Below the pieces are notes generated by a model, which searched no databases, had not been told where the DNA came from, and saw only the letters and a program-made list of their open reading frames with translations. Shown piece by piece: positions 52,226 through 64,000 of a stretch of DNA of 64,000 bases. Position numbers and translations under genes: made by a program. Within the stretch, counting starts at the first letter, position 1. Each line of letters opens with the position of its first letter. The DNA lies in the NCBI GenBank assembly GCA_954871525.1, contig OX940870.1, positions 14,973,501 through 15,037,500 of the forward strand. Direction: 5' to 3'. This stretch comes from Parietaria judaica (lineage: Eukaryota; Streptophyta; Magnoliopsida; Rosales; Urticaceae).

Positions 52226-54360
52226 CTAGATGGAGGCTTCCATTTCGTCCAAGCTGGCAGCGGCGCCATTTGGGGGATCCTCCGATCGGAGCTGAGAAGA
52301 AACGTCGTCTATGGCAGAGTTGAGCTGCGCAATCTTATCAGCCAATACTTTCCTCGTTTTCTATCAAGAAAGCATAAAAAAAAAAAAAAAAAAAAATCTC
52401 ATCAAATTAGGCAGCCAAATATGGTATAAAAAATTATTTTATTTTTTCCGGTTAAGGTGATGAGCTTATTAAAGAATAAAATAACATAAACAAAGTTTCC
52501 AGGGTATTCCTGGAAAACTATAAAGAGACCATGACTCAATATACACAAAATAAAACGATGATAGCTCTAATACAATTCTTATCTAACAATAAATTGACTG
52601 GTTCAAGCCTAAAATTAATGAAAAACATTGGTTTTCGGGGTGAATTGATTACTCTAGGAGAATCAGTAAAGTTCTGAAAGAAATCCATTCATTCTTCATG
52701 GAAAACCGAAGAAGACAACTGCAGTATATGAAGTTATCGATGCATACAGACTCTATTTTACATGGGAGACTATTAATGAACTTAGAACATAAACAGAAAA
52801 TTCGATTAGAAACAGATACCAGAAGTAGTGAAAAGCAAACACACTTTGAACATCAAGTCAAATACCACTATGGTCTACATATAAAACCTAGAGCGTAACT
52901 AGTTTGAAAAAAAAAATCAAGAACAACTTCTCACCTCCAAAGCCTTTTCTTCATCATAGATGAACTTGGGCAGTTTCCTCATCAAATCCTTTCGGTCAGG
53001 CCCGGTAAGTGCTTTGCTGATCTGTTTGTTACATTTACTTTTGTAAGAGTGAGCCAATCAGAGATTTCAATAGACTAATTTGATACTTTTAAACAGCAAA
53101 GGACTGTGCTTCGAACGTTTCCACAAAATAACTGTAATAAGATTACCTGAGGTGCATAGACACAGCCCAGAGCACCGACTATTACTCCTCCCAAAACAAA
53201 ACCACCAATAAAGATGCTTGCGCTGTTCGGCCTTCCTCCATTACTGTAGTTTAGCAAGATTATATGTGAAGCTTTAGGGATCATGATGTGAAGGAAAATC
53301 TAGAACTCCAAAACTCTTAGCACGAAATAGTAGATCAATGAGTTCACATGCACAAGGAAATAAAAACTTTGAGGAGTTTAAAATCATGTATCAATCATGT
53401 TTTCTCTAAATTTTAACATGGAATTAAAGGGAATTTCAGGATTTAACAGTTGCCATTGTCAAGTTTCTTTCAACAGTGTGAAGTAACATTTACATGTGCC
53501 CAAAACAACGAATCTGAGTGAGCAATCCCAGCGTCCAAATTAATAAAACAAACAAGCAAAGGATTTGTTTTTACATGAACTGTTTATCCTTGACCTCTGT
53601 CTAAAATAAGGAAGATTCCAAGAGCAAAGGCGGGTACCTATACGCAGCTTGAATAGCGATGGATGACTTTCCAGAGCGCTTTGAGTTGAAAGTCAAGCTC
53701 GGAGGGAAGGCGGCCCCACTGGATTTGTTGGATAGCTTCACTCGGGATCCTGCCAGTCCAAAAACGGAAAATTGGTTCCAATAACTCAAATTAATTAACT
53801 TTTAGGAATTAAACAAAATATGTGCAGTGCCAATTTGCAGAAATTAGAATAGTTTGACCATATGATACTCCAAGCAACCCCTATTTCTACTCGCATAAAC
53901 CAAAAAATCCCAAAATTTTCTTGACTTTACTGCATAAATCAGACAATGGATTCACCAAATACGGCGATCACAAACCCAAGCAAATAAGGCAAAGGACCTC
54001 CCTCACATGCGATTCAGATAAGCAGAGAAGACAAAGGAAATCTCCAACACCGACAAAAAAAAAAAATCCCTAAATCACAGACGAGGAGACAAACTCGAAA
54101 AATCATTGAGTTGATCCATTATCCAGTTTCAAATTTCTATCTACTCTATATTTCACTGAAACTCAAATGATCATCAAATTCAGCATAGAAAGATTCAAAC
54201 TAAATTCAATTTAGGGAAAATGAAACTAAATCCTTAATATAGCCATGAACGAGTGAAAATATATATATTAAGAGCAGAATAACGAGGGTGATCGACTGAT
54301 GGTCATACCAGAAGCGAACTGATTCCCTGTGGAAATCAAGGAGTTGGACATTGCACTCAT
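52226..54360 (-). CDS. Small chloroplast inner-membrane protein, At1g42960-like
   Basis: Five exons splice in phase: 54360-54309, 53749-53638, 53243-53147, 53021-52935, 52360-52226, giving 160 aa. The N-terminus ([18 protein letters not shown], then Ser/Lys-rich to about residue 54) looks like a plastid transit peptide. A glycine-rich membrane helix follows: [19 protein letters not shown] (about 63-81). The rest is charged and helical: [40 protein letters not shown] and [16 protein letters not shown], ending EMEASI. It matches the Arabidopsis protein found in the chloroplast inner envelope (At1g42960), whose function is unknown. Two in-frame ATGs open the frame (54360 and 54351); the first is used. 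Next to GAPB on the same strand, as in Arabidopsis. The (GA)n tract at 54391-54413 is in its leader. Confidence 0.88.
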
Positions 54361-54649
54361 TTTGAAGCTTCGAAGAACAGGAGTTTGAGAGAGAGAGAGA
54401 GAGAGAGAGATGGGAAGAGAGAAACAAGTGAAGTGTCGATATTATCTATGTTTCAGCTGCATATTCGATCGCCACTTAATTAAATCTCGCAAAATAAAAT
54501 ATTATTGATGATAAATCGTACAGTTATTGACGGTGGATGATGATGAGTGTATTACTTTCTTGACGTTTCCACCCTCGGATTATGATTATTTTATTTATTA
54601 ATCTTATATTCTTACACTCCTAACATTTTTTTTAATGGGATAACGCTAT

Positions 54650-54770
54650 CGGCCAATGTTACTATTGGCCAAGTTTACAAATATGTAAATGGGTCACTCA
54701 TTTTAGTCTCATAAGAGGGTTTATAGAGGTGTAGTGGAGTTACCACTAGGCCAAGCTTGTTTGGTTCTCA
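54650..54770 (-). mobile_element. tRNA-derived SINE copy, decayed
   Basis: On the minus strand TGGCCTAGTGG (54743-54753) is an A box. The B-box region is mostly lost. Further along it shares GACCCATTTACATAT and the AACTTGGCC end with the copy at 55030. Confidence 0.55.
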
Positions 54771-55029
54771 TAAGATTTAATCTTAGTTTGTAAAACTATC
54801 GAGTTTTATCGAATTTTTTGGGGTTTATTTTGTCGAGGAGCATATTTTTTTTTTATAAAATAAAAATCACTAATACTCTTATTATATTACCACTGAATAA
54901 TATTTATATATACCAATTTGTCTCTTAAATTGTAATATGTATCAAAATATTTTTTTTACTTTTTTGATGAAGTGATACAATTAGCTCATATTGTAATGCA
55001 TTTTTGTATTACTAGATATATTCAATTTA

Positions 55030-55160
55030 CATGTGGCTCCATTGACCAAGTTTATATATGTAAAACGGGCACGCATTACGTCTCGTGGGATTTGAACCCG
55101 GACCTCTTCTAGAGGTTTGTAGTGCAATTTCCACTAAGCCAAACAAACTTGATTAAATAC
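55030..55160 (-). mobile_element. tRNA-derived SINE copy
   Basis: On the minus strand TTTGTTTGGCTTAGTGGAAA holds an A box (55131-55141), and GGTTCAAATCCC at 55087-55098 a good B box, 43 bases apart. It continues CACGAGACGTAATGCGTGCC. Same family as 30685 and 54650. Confidence 0.65.
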
Positions 55161-55345
55161 TTCACATTTGTTAAATAATACAATTTCTATTAAATTAAAG
55201 ACCAAATTTACATTTCAATAATACTCAATGTCTTAATTTTTTCTAGAAATATTATTAAGTTGCTGTTTTTTATTTTTACTTTTAATAATAAACTTCTATA
55301 GCAAGTAATAAAAATTTTAAAAATAAAGAAAAATAAATATAGTGA

Positions 55346-55446
55346 AATCAAAATGTTAGATTCGCACATGGCCTGGCGTTGATCGTGAAAAGAGAAAATG
55401 AAATTACTCCATTAGAAATCAAAACGTTAGATCCGCACATGGCCTG
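55346..55446. repeat. 31-bp direct repeat
   Basis: A segment containing AAATCAAAA(T/C)GTTAGAT followed by CGCACATGGCCTG occurs at 55344-55375 and 55416-55446. Confidence 0.75.
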
Positions 55447-55678
55447 TCTAGACTCGTGATTAAATCTAGAGGAAATATAGTTTGGTTGGAGTCCATCCCG
55501 CCTAGTATTGAATCTCTTGTGTTGCGTGACTCTGTTTGTAACCAGGGAGTCCCGACCCTTGTTCGGGACGCTTATTTGGCTTCTGTGTTGGTAATGCGAT
55601 GGGGAGTACTTTTCCTCTAGCGCACTCGATTAGGAGAACTCAGAGGGTTTAAAGAGGCTCTATCTTTCTTTAAAAAAA
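55433..55678 (+). mobile_element. 5'-truncated LINE 3' end with poly(A)
   Basis: The stretch AATCAAAACGTTAGAT occurs at 55417-55432 and again at 55679-55694, directly after a poly(A) run. This fits a target duplication from target-primed reverse transcription. Between them the plus strand encodes GWSPSRLVLNLL in one frame and, in another, an SIPPSIESLVLRDSV-like piece typical of the RNase H end of plant LINEs, with stops. It is dead and about 245 bp long. Because copy 1 of the 31-bp repeat extends past the duplication, the exact 5' junction is uncertain. Confidence 0.55.
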
Positions 55679-55694
55679 AATCAAAACGTTAGAT

Positions 55695-56778
55695 GCTTAT
55701 TACGTTATTAACCTTCTCTTTTAACTCACATATCAGATTTATTATACCATATATATTTATCTTTTTGGTAGTGTCGTTTATGTGATGCCATGACTCAATT
55801 TAGGTAACTATGTAACACATTCTAGGAACAATAAGTGCAACAGGATGAGCAGGAAACGACAAACCAATAATAAAGTATACAGCGACGAACTATTCAAACG
55901 GTGCCTTCTAAGCTTCTCTCCAAATCATATACAAATATTAAAAAGAAAATACATATCATGAATTATTAGCTAATCTCTCTACACAAGTGTTGTTCAAGTC
56001 ACTAGGCAACTGATTGTGTTATTAAAATTAATTAATTAAGATGGCTTTCGGGTATTCTTTTCATGAGAAATACCAATTACTTATGATCACATTCTACCAC
56101 ATTAATCAATTTATTCAATATTCTCGTACGTAGTTGGTTTGCTTATATGTTACCCACTTTTCATTTTTTTATTTTTATTTTTTTATGTTACAAGGATTTT
56201 CTTGTGTTGCGAAGTTTTGAATAAACTTTAAACACATAAAACCGAGTTCGTTCTCAACGGATTAATGATTTCCAGGTATGTACCACATGGTATTCTCGAC
56301 TTGGTATAGATTGAAGTATTCTCAATTGCATCACTAAGCGTGGTATGTATGTAATTGTATATAGATTGAAGTATTCTCAATTGCATCACTAAGCGTGGTA
56401 CGTATGATTTATATAATTATATATTTAGTAATAATTAAAGAAATTCATAGCTGATTGGAATTGAGTTAATTTGCTGATAGTTTCAACAGAAGCAGATGAA
56501 TGAATGTATGTCTGTTTGAGTGTCATTCGCTTTCTTTGGCTCCAATAGCCGGCCTCTCCTCTTAATTTAATTATTATTTGACTAAGCATAATTAGCAGTG
56601 ATTAAAACGACAAATTACCTGCCACGAATACCAGAACAAGACAACCTCCGTAGCGTGTTAGCGTACGTTGAAACCTATAGATAAAGCAAGGGCTATATGG
56701 TCATTGACGCACAGTGCTCGTTGCCTTATATGTTGTTGCTTGATTGATCACATCACAGAGATTATTACTTGTCAATTA
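55695..56778. other. MLO upstream region
   Basis: AT-rich promoter-side DNA. A segment of about 55 bp (GTATTCTCAATTGCATCACTAAGCGTGGTA core) is duplicated at 56313-56345 and 56370-56402. No gene recognised. Confidence 0.55.
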
Positions 56779-58247
56779 ATGGCTGCAGGGTATTCGGGAG
56801 AGAGGTCTCTCAAAGAAACCCCCACTTGGGCTGTTGCGCTTGTTTGTGCCGTTATTGTTGTCATCTCCATTCTCATCGAGCATGTCATTCTTTCTCTTGC
56901 CAAGGTATACGAGTACTTCATATATCATATGTGTGTGTGTTATATACATGTCATAACAATGGATGATGATGCTACACAGTGGTTTCAAAAGAGGAAAAAG
57001 AAGGCCATGATTGAAGCCTTGGAGAAGATAAAAGCCGGTAAGATCTTCTTTTACCAATAGACGCTGCTCGCAAGTCTCTGCGCTCGTCTCAAATTTATTA
57101 ATAAATCTAGGGACTAGCTTATATGTTGACGGTGTCATGGCCCGTTCAATCATTCTAAAATTATTTCAAAAGCTAATTGCATACCCGGAAGTTTGCCGGC
57201 CGCTCCATATACATTTTTTGATTTCATCGCTACTTATGACGAAGAATTCCGTAGTAACCTAAAAAAAACTTAGGGATTTAGTCTTTCCGATTAAATAATA
57301 ATAATAAAAAAAAAACTATTATTTTACTCAACATTTTTTGGGATATAAGTCTTACATTTTATGGGATATATTATTGTATATATATAAATGTGTGATTATA
57401 TTGATGGAGGAGGTGTGGTGTATATAAATATTAAATACACAGAGCTGATGCTGTTGGGGTTTATATCTCTATTACTGACTGTGGGAACCAAGTATGTGTC
57501 GAGAATATGCATACCACCCAATCTCGGGGATTTCATGCTTCCTTGTAAGGCTGAAATTAAAGTTGATTCCGGAACTGGTGATGAAAGTGACGGTAATGAC
57601 CGCAGAAAATTGCTGTCTTACAATTACAATAGCATCGCCGACGAACACTTCCAAATTTTGTTCCGGAGAGCCTTGGCGGCTGGGGATTCTTACGAGGATT
57701 ATTGCTCCAAAAATGTAAGTATTTTCTTTTTATTTAGTATCAAGGTGTAAGTTGCTTAGAGTTTTGTTTAGAGGTGAAACCGAGACTGGTGACCGGCATT
57801 TAGAGTTTTCGAATATTTTCAGCACCAATTTTAATAGTTATTGCGGTAACAGGTAGGTATCATGAGAAAAATTGATGTAACCGGTAACACACTTATAAAA
57901 ACCCCGGCGTTTATCGTTTCTGAACTGGTAACTGATACCGGCAAATCCTATAAAAAAATATTGGTTTTAATTGTAGCTATGAAATTTGAAAGGTATATAT
58001 CGGCTCCGCCCGGTTTATTGATACCAGTCTCAAAATCAGGAGGGAAAGAAATTAAAGCCGTAACCGCGTGTGCGTTTGTGTTGTGAATTAGAATAAAGTT
58101 CCGCTGATGTCGACGAAAGGATTGCATCAGCTGCACATCTTCATCTTCGTGCTCGCCGTGTTTCACGTCCTGTACAGCGTCATCACCATGCTTTTGGCCA
58201 AGGCCAAAGTAACTCCTCTTTCTCTTTCTCATCAATTAATAATAATC

Positions 58248-58297
<50 letters not shown>

Positions 58298-58614
58298 TGT
58301 TTTATCATCATCATTATATATATAAATTTGTGTATATGAAGATGAGGAGATGGAAGGCGTGGGAGTTGGAGACCTCCTCTTTGGAGTATCAATTCTCAAA
58401 TGGTTGGTTCTTCTTACGACACCACACAATGAATAACTGGGTCAAACTTCATGTATCAATTATGATTTGGTTTAATGCCATTTCAGATCCTGCGAGATTT
58501 AGGTTCACTCGCCAGACTTCCTTCGTGAAGCGTCACTCTGGGCTCTCTAGGATTCCTGGAATCAGATGGATTGTAAGTTTAATATATATGTAGTTTTACG
58601 ACTAATTTGATTCA

Positions 58615-58687
<73 letters not shown>

Positions 58688-59425
58688 GGTGTTTGGTACA
58701 GGTGGCATTCTTCAGGCAATTCTTCGGTTCAGTGACGAAAGTGGACTATATGACCATGCGCCATGGATTTATTAATGTAGAGAAACTACATATCTTTCTT
58801 AATTTTATTTTCACATAATTATTATTATAAGTTATGAGTTATGACCCACATTGCCAATATTGCAGGCACACTTTTCTCCGGATGCGAAATTCGACTTCCG
58901 AAAGTACATAAAGAGGTCAATGGAAGATGACTTCAAAATGGTCGTCGGAATTAGGTCTCTCTTCTCTTCTCTTCTCTATACTACAATCGTTGAATTCCAA
59001 GAATATTTTTAGCGAAACAGAGCTCGATTTTCATTCATAAATTCATTTTTATAACTACTCAAGTCTTCAATATACATTATTTTAGTTCTCTATGGAATTC
59101 CGTTAAGTTTGAGACAACTATCATTTTTTAGATATTTTCAATATTTTATTTAATTACGGGACTTCAATAAAAAGTGGATGAATTTCGGAAAGAATAAAAT
59201 AGTGAAACTGAGAACTTTGACCTTGACTTTTTTTCTTTTTTTTTTTTAAATTTATACCACCACGAAAAAATCAAAATATTTTGTATTTTTACCAGTATTA
59301 ACCTTTTTTCTAAAATGCGTGCTTAATTCTTTGCAGCTTCCCTCTGTGGATCTTTGCCATCGTCTTCTTGCTTCTTAACGTTTACAGTAATCACTCTCTT
59401 CCTCTTGACTCTCATTTCATACACG

Positions 59426-59456
<31 letters not shown>

Positions 59457-60595
59457 GTTAACGTATACATGTATGTATGCTGTTTTGACAGACTGGTATA
59501 CTCTCACCTGGTTGTCAGTGGCACCAGTCATTGTAAGATATTATCACTCATGCAAATGGAGTTTGAATTTGTAATTGGACACGAACGTGCTTATTTATTG
59601 GTGGGAGATTGTAGATTCTTCTGTTGGTGGGGACAAAGCTTGAGCTGATAATAATGGAGATGGCTCAAGAAATCCACGATCGAACGACCATCGTGAAAGG
59701 AGCTCCCATTGTTGAGCCAAACAACAAGTACTTCTGGTTCAATCGACCCCAATGGATCCTCCTCTTGATTCATTTCACATTGTTCGAGGTCTTTTCTTTT
59801 ATTGCTTTTAAAAATGATCCAATGATTTGAGAATTTCGGAGAAAATATTAGAGTACTTGGTTAAATTATTGTGGAACATTTTTTATTATTAAGAGAATTA
59901 TACGTGTAAAAAAATAGAAATAAAAATGACGAGTCATGCATTGTGATTTTTTCCTAGCTAACTTGCAATTGTTCTGTCCTTCGCAGAACGCGTTTCAAAT
60001 GGCATATTTCTTGTGGACATGGGTACGTATATGTAATTAAATAGAATCATGTTTTATACATACACCTTTTACGTAAATATCATGATTTCTTTTTACTCTT
60101 TCTTTTCGCACTTTTGACCTAATTGTGCTTCAATGAAATTTCTTCTTAATACAAATGTCTTTTTGTTTTATAATAATTCCCTTTAATTTTGTAAAAGTCG
60201 TACATTAAATGTACATTTTAGTCATTTTATAAAAATAGAGAGTATACTCCTACCAAAAATGAATAACGATGGTATGATTAAGTAACTTCTTACAATCACG
60301 GAACTACATATGGCGCTTTCAAAATTTTAAATTTATAAATCTTTTATAAAAAACTTGCATCCCGCGATAAACATGCGATGGTTCCGTCGCTATTTTAACG
60401 GTTCACATTTTAAAAAAACCGCAGTACGAATTCGGGCTCTCGTCGTGCTTCCACGAGAAATTACCAATGATCCTGACGAGAGTCTTCCTGGGGCTAGCTC
60501 TGCAAATCGTGTGCAGCTACATAACTTTCCCACTCTACGCTCTCGTTACACAGGTATAACCATCAATCAAATTCATCTTGCATATATACATTGAA

Positions 60596-60626
<31 letters not shown>

Positions 60627-61074
60627 CTATATACTACAATTATATATATATTTTTGTTTTTTTTCTCAGATGGGGTCTCACATGAAGCAAACAATCTTCG
60701 AGGAGCAGACTGCGAAGGCTCTGAAAAAGTGGCGGAACGCCGCGAAGGAGAGGTCGAACAAGCTGAGAAAGCTAGGTGAAAACAGCACAGGGACGTGGTC
60801 GGCGATGATGACGAGCGCCGAGAGCACCCCGAGCCGGGGAGCCTCGCCGATGCACCTGCTGCACAAGCACAAGCACAGATCGATATCCCCCGTGCGCGGG
60901 CAGTCGCTGGAGGACCTGGAGAGTGTCGTCTCTTATCGCTCCGATCTCTCGGACCTCGAAAACGATGACGCCAACAACGTTGTCACCATCAGAGTCTTGC
61001 AGAGTACTCACCCGAATCCTCAGACGCGCTCCGACGAACCATCTAGTATGGACTTCTCGTTCGTTAAGCCTTAG
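56779..61074 (+). CDS. MLO: MLO seven-transmembrane protein
   Basis: Fourteen exons splice in phase: 56779-56904, 56980-57037, 57443-57714, 58092-58208, 58342-58402, 58487-58572, 58702-58776, 58866-58954, 59337-59386, 59492-59532, 59615-59788, 59987-60022, 60425-60553, 60670-61074, giving 572 aa. It starts [20 protein letters not shown], with the extracellular N-terminus and TM1. It has the usual [20 protein letters not shown] loop, paired extracellular cysteines (CIPP, LPCK, YCSK), the large second cytosolic loop ([41 protein letters not shown]), later TMs ([17 protein letters not shown] and others) and [21 protein letters not shown] calmodulin-binding helix in the tail lies around 449-469 ([18 protein letters not shown]). 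MLO proteins act as calcium-linked regulators of powdery mildew susceptibility, pollen-tube growth or root tropism, depending on clade. By neighbour order it could be of the MLO9 group. Introns carry several long (TA)n runs. Confidence 0.95.
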
Positions 61075-61880
61075 AATAGTGATTATTGAGTAGGATATTG
61101 CTATTTTTTTAGTTATTAATTGATGTAGCTCAATTATGTGCCTTTGTGTAGATTACCCCATTATATGTTAATTATGACATTCAGCTTTCATTTGAAGAGT
61201 TAATGATTTGAAAGTTAACAAAAATTACTAAAGGCATCAACTATTCTTTTATCACAAAGGTGATTGATTGTAACATGAGAGCAATGAATTGATATTTAAA
61301 ATTTTAATAAGTCAAGTTTACCGTGATTGGTGATTGATAAATTTGTTTAATTTAACAGATAAGTCCGTCTCAAACTGATCACTTTAATTTTCACTTTATT
61401 TTTCAGTATTAAATCACTTCCAACCAAACTCTATTACTCACTCTATTTTCATTTTCTTTAATTTATATTTACAATCTTATCCTTATATCTATTTGTTTTT
61501 TTTAGGGAATCCTATATTTATTTGTTGATTCCTAATTAAATCAATTATCCAAATTATTAAAATTCACTCATCATATTTATTAAAATAAAAATTACAACAC
61601 AACACAAATATAATAAAATTACAATACAAACACAAATAAAAGAAAATTACAATACATCACAAATAATATACAATCACTTCATTGTAGTCTCTTAAATAAT
61701 GTCAAAAAATATATTTTTATAAGTTAAATACTTTTGCGCGTCGAAAATAATTTTTGAGACAAATAATTACTCTTTATAAATAATATTGAGGATAAATATT
61801 AAATAAATTTATAAACTTAAGATATTTAATTTAAGAATTTTAAAGGGCTAGTAAGTAAAAAAAATGGCGCAATGATCATT
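61075..61880. other. MLO 3' flank, AT-rich
   Basis: No gene recognised. Contains the presumed MLO 3'UTR and A/T/C-rich simple sequence (ACAACACAAATA-type, 61590-61660). Confidence 0.55.
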
Positions 61881-61909
61881 GTCGTGCTAGATATGTGTGA
61901 CATAGTTCA

Positions 61910-62480
61910 CTTTTGGTACCTCGCGTTGTAATAAGAGAGTTTGATTGGAGCACGTTGTTGATGTGCGAAATCAACTGTCTCGATGAATTTGATTACGAGA
62001 TCGTGAAGATGAGATTTTACTGTCGAAGTGGCAATAAAACAAAGTAAACAATATTTGATTGTGCAGAATATGATTACAAAGAGTAACAATGTGTATCGAA
62101 TTGATTCTCTTCTATGTACAATTTATCTCCTATTTATAACCTATGTTTCTCCTCGGATTATCCTTCCTTCTCGTCCACAGCGGCTAGTTGGAATGAAAAT
62201 GTCTATCCATTGTGATGCTAACACGTGTAAATGCATTGTGACATTACATAGGATTGATTTCTTCCGGTTGACTGTTCTCCCGAGGGAGCCTGGCTGAAAG
62301 GGTCTTCGTGGGCTTATTCTTTGGGATAGCCTGGTCATCGAGGACTGAGCCTCGGGGTGGTTCCTTGATGGGCCGCGTGTATTGGGCCTGGCTGACTTGT
62401 GGCGGGTCCAAGCTCCTTAAATGCCGTTTTATGCCATGTCGTTTTTGTCGTGATGTTGTATTTATATCAAGTATATCATT
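61910..62480 (-). mobile_element. LTR-like fragment, minus orientation
   Basis: The minus strand has a GGTTATAAATAG box near 62131-62142 with C/G-rich sequence upstream and an AT-rich transcribed side, like the LTRs seen elsewhere here. Ends and target duplication could not be found, so this is tentative. Confidence 0.3.
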
Positions 62481-62579
62481 ATAGGAAATGCCCGAATCGG
62501 GATTTGAATCTATTGGGTTTTTCGGGTCCGACCTGACTACGTTGAATGGGGACGGAGCCACTCGGGCCCGTAAAGTAAT

Positions 62580-62990
62580 TGTGAGCATGTTAATTAATTC
62601 ATATAATTATTTAAAAGTGAACTACTAGGCGTAGGCCCATTTATTGGGCCCAAAGCCCATTAGGTCATTTAACCCGGTGGGATATTTATACCCACATAAG
62701 CTCATAATTTTGATAACCCTAGCCCAGAAAGAGCAGAGAAAATTGCAGCCCACTTCTAGTAACCCTAGGCGCGATTCTCTTCTCCTTGTGTTCCCATCAG
62801 TTCGCCGTCCAATTCCCGAGAGAGACCTAGCTTTCAATCGAGGAGATTTCTGATCATCAAGACGTTCTCGCGGCGACGTGGTGGACGAGCTAGAGGTTTT
62901 ACAACCGTGAAGCTACGATCCGCATCACGAGATCCGATTCGCGCGCGCACCACGAGGAGAAATCAGTCAGAAACAGTATTGTTGGCAAAA
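62580..62990 (+). mobile_element. LTR-like fragment, plus orientation
   Basis: GGGATATTTATACCC at about 62678-62693 resembles a TATA region preceded by GGCCCAAAGCCCATTAGG. It is followed by about 280 bp ending in GTATTGTTGGCAAAAGTAATA, a typical LTR-like layout. No partner, primer site or coding region confirms it. Confidence 0.3.
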
Positions 62991-63610
62991 GTAATAAAAG
63001 TATAATAACATATCAAAACTCATTCTCTTAGTTTTTTAATTTATTCTAGATCATCATTTTCGATAATATCTCGTGATTCCCGCTTCAGAATTGAGGATAG
63101 TCATCGAAAAACCCAATAGTCATATTACAAAATGATCATTCAGCGTACATATTTATCTTTTATATTTATAAATTATAAAAATAACTCTTATAATTTAAAT
63201 AGGTATGCTATTACGAGTTCCTTTCTTTTTATTGTATTATTTGGTTAGGGACGCAATTGAAATTTAGACGTATTTTATGAGATAAGAAAGTGACTCGGAT
63301 ATCAAGAACAAAAGTAACATGCCAAATTCATAATAATTATACTAATTAAAAGAATCATTGATCTATCATAAACAAATTAGCACCACTCGATGTTGTCGTG
63401 GCTTTTTGATAGCATTGTTTTGAAGGAAAGATTTAAATGGGACAAGGACGTCCAAAATAATTATTTTAATTTGCAATGCACGTCAGTGTAATGATCATTA
63501 CGGCTCCACTTTGTCTATGTGTAATACATAATTTTATCATGGTATTAAAAAGCAAGATAAATCCACGTCCAACGATTATGGTTCTTTTGTCTACTACCTA
63601 CCATCAGTAC
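62991..63610. other. AT-rich intergenic, nothing recognised
   Basis: No coding frame, RNA gene or repeat is supported. Confidence 0.5.
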
Positions 63611-63669
63611 AAATTGTTGATCGTACTACGGAGTTTTAACCATGGAAATTTTTTTCCATGGTTAAAAAT

Positions 63670-64000
63670 CGAATTAAACCGCGGCACGCATATACACGCT
63701 GCGGCACACTCTAGAATTCACTACAGATATATTTTCCATTGTTGAAAATGTGTCATTGAGATGTTTATAAGCCGCGGCGGGTATAAAATGCCGCGGCATG
63801 GTTGGTACACAACGACACTCTTATAAACCGTTTTTCATACCACACAGTGTAAGCCGCGGCGTGTCTTGAAATACGCCATGACACGTCAATTTTTAGAGAT
63901 AAACCACGACATTATATATGAAACGCCGCGGCATTATTGGTACACGATGAAATCTCATAAACCATTGCTCATACCATCCAGAGTACGCCGCGGCGTGTAA
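63670..64000. repeat. Tandem array with CCGCGG cores, cut by the window edge
   Basis: Units carry GCCGCGGC(A/G), then TTGGTACAC(A/G)(A/C)(C/T)GA, TCATAAACC or TTATAAACC, CATACCA and GCCGCGGCGTGT, with a period near 140 bp (63792-63870 and 63931-64000) and shorter half-units between. CG dinucleotides are concentrated in CCGCGG. The array continues beyond the window. Confidence 0.7.

Overview
This window is nuclear DNA from a flowering plant, almost certainly a eudicot. It has AT-rich intergenic DNA, short GT-AG introns, a chloroplast GAPB gene, MLO and glutamate-receptor-like genes, and many plant-type transposons (Tat-lineage Ty3/gypsy, solo LTRs, MULE-like and hAT-like elements, SINE and LINE remnants). 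No species can be named from the sequence.

Six intact protein-coding genes can be spliced by hand with every intron in phase. In order they are: a canopy/DUF3456 (MIR-interacting saposin-like) ER protein (7948-10095, +, 9 exons, 183 aa); a GLR3-type glutamate receptor-like channel (32812-36756, +, 6 coding exons, 944 aa, plus a 5'UTR intron and two uORFs); the ER-stress sensor kinase/RNase IRE1 (41498-44804, -, 6 exons, 894 aa); plastid GAPDH subunit B (46998-50888, -, 9 exons, 452 aa); a small chloroplast membrane protein (52226-54360, -, 5 exons, 160 aa); and an MLO seven-TM protein (56779-61074, +, 14 exons, 572 aa). From memory, five of these families also cluster on Arabidopsis chromosome 1 (around At1g42480, At1g42540 GLR3.3, At1g42560 MLO9, At1g42960, At1g42970 GAPB), so the window looks like an ancestral syntenic block. 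IRE1 is the member that does not belong to that Arabidopsis segment.

The space between genes is mostly transposon. Positions 1-2520 hold an array of short GTAAC/GTTAC palindromes split by an 854-bp solo LTR. A decayed intronless MAMYB-like SANT pseudogene follows (2697-3310, -), then two MITEs, a 1.1-kb near-palindromic element (6037-7162), and paired direct repeats just upstream of the canopy gene. A complete 13.9-kb Tat-lineage Ty3/gypsy element (12134-26082, coding on -) sits between the canopy gene and the GLR gene. It has 1.6-kb LTRs, a perfect 5-bp target duplication, a polyprotein broken by four stops and one frameshift, and an antisense gene with an intron in its long 3' region. A diverged solo LTR of the same superfamily lies beside it in the opposite orientation (26151-27358). 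A Pack-MULE-like element (27911-29425) carries the 5' end of a pollen-type LRR receptor kinase gene. Between GLR and IRE1, a long-inverted-repeat element (37518-41065) is split by a 2.3-kb non-autonomous LTR retrotransposon with an initiator-Met primer binding site. Two hAT-like MITEs with perfect 8-bp target duplications lie between IRE1 and GAPB. SINE copies and a 5'-truncated LINE lie before MLO. The right edge enters a tandem array built on CCGCGG.

Functionally the genes are housekeeping or signalling genes and not a cooperating cluster: ER folding and stress (canopy-like, IRE1), calcium and amino-acid signalling (GLR, MLO) and chloroplast carbon metabolism or membranes (GAPB, At1g42960-like). 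I found no convincing new biological system. The most unusual structures are the antisense spliced gene in the large retrotransposon, the gene-capturing MULE, and the nested inverted-repeat element.
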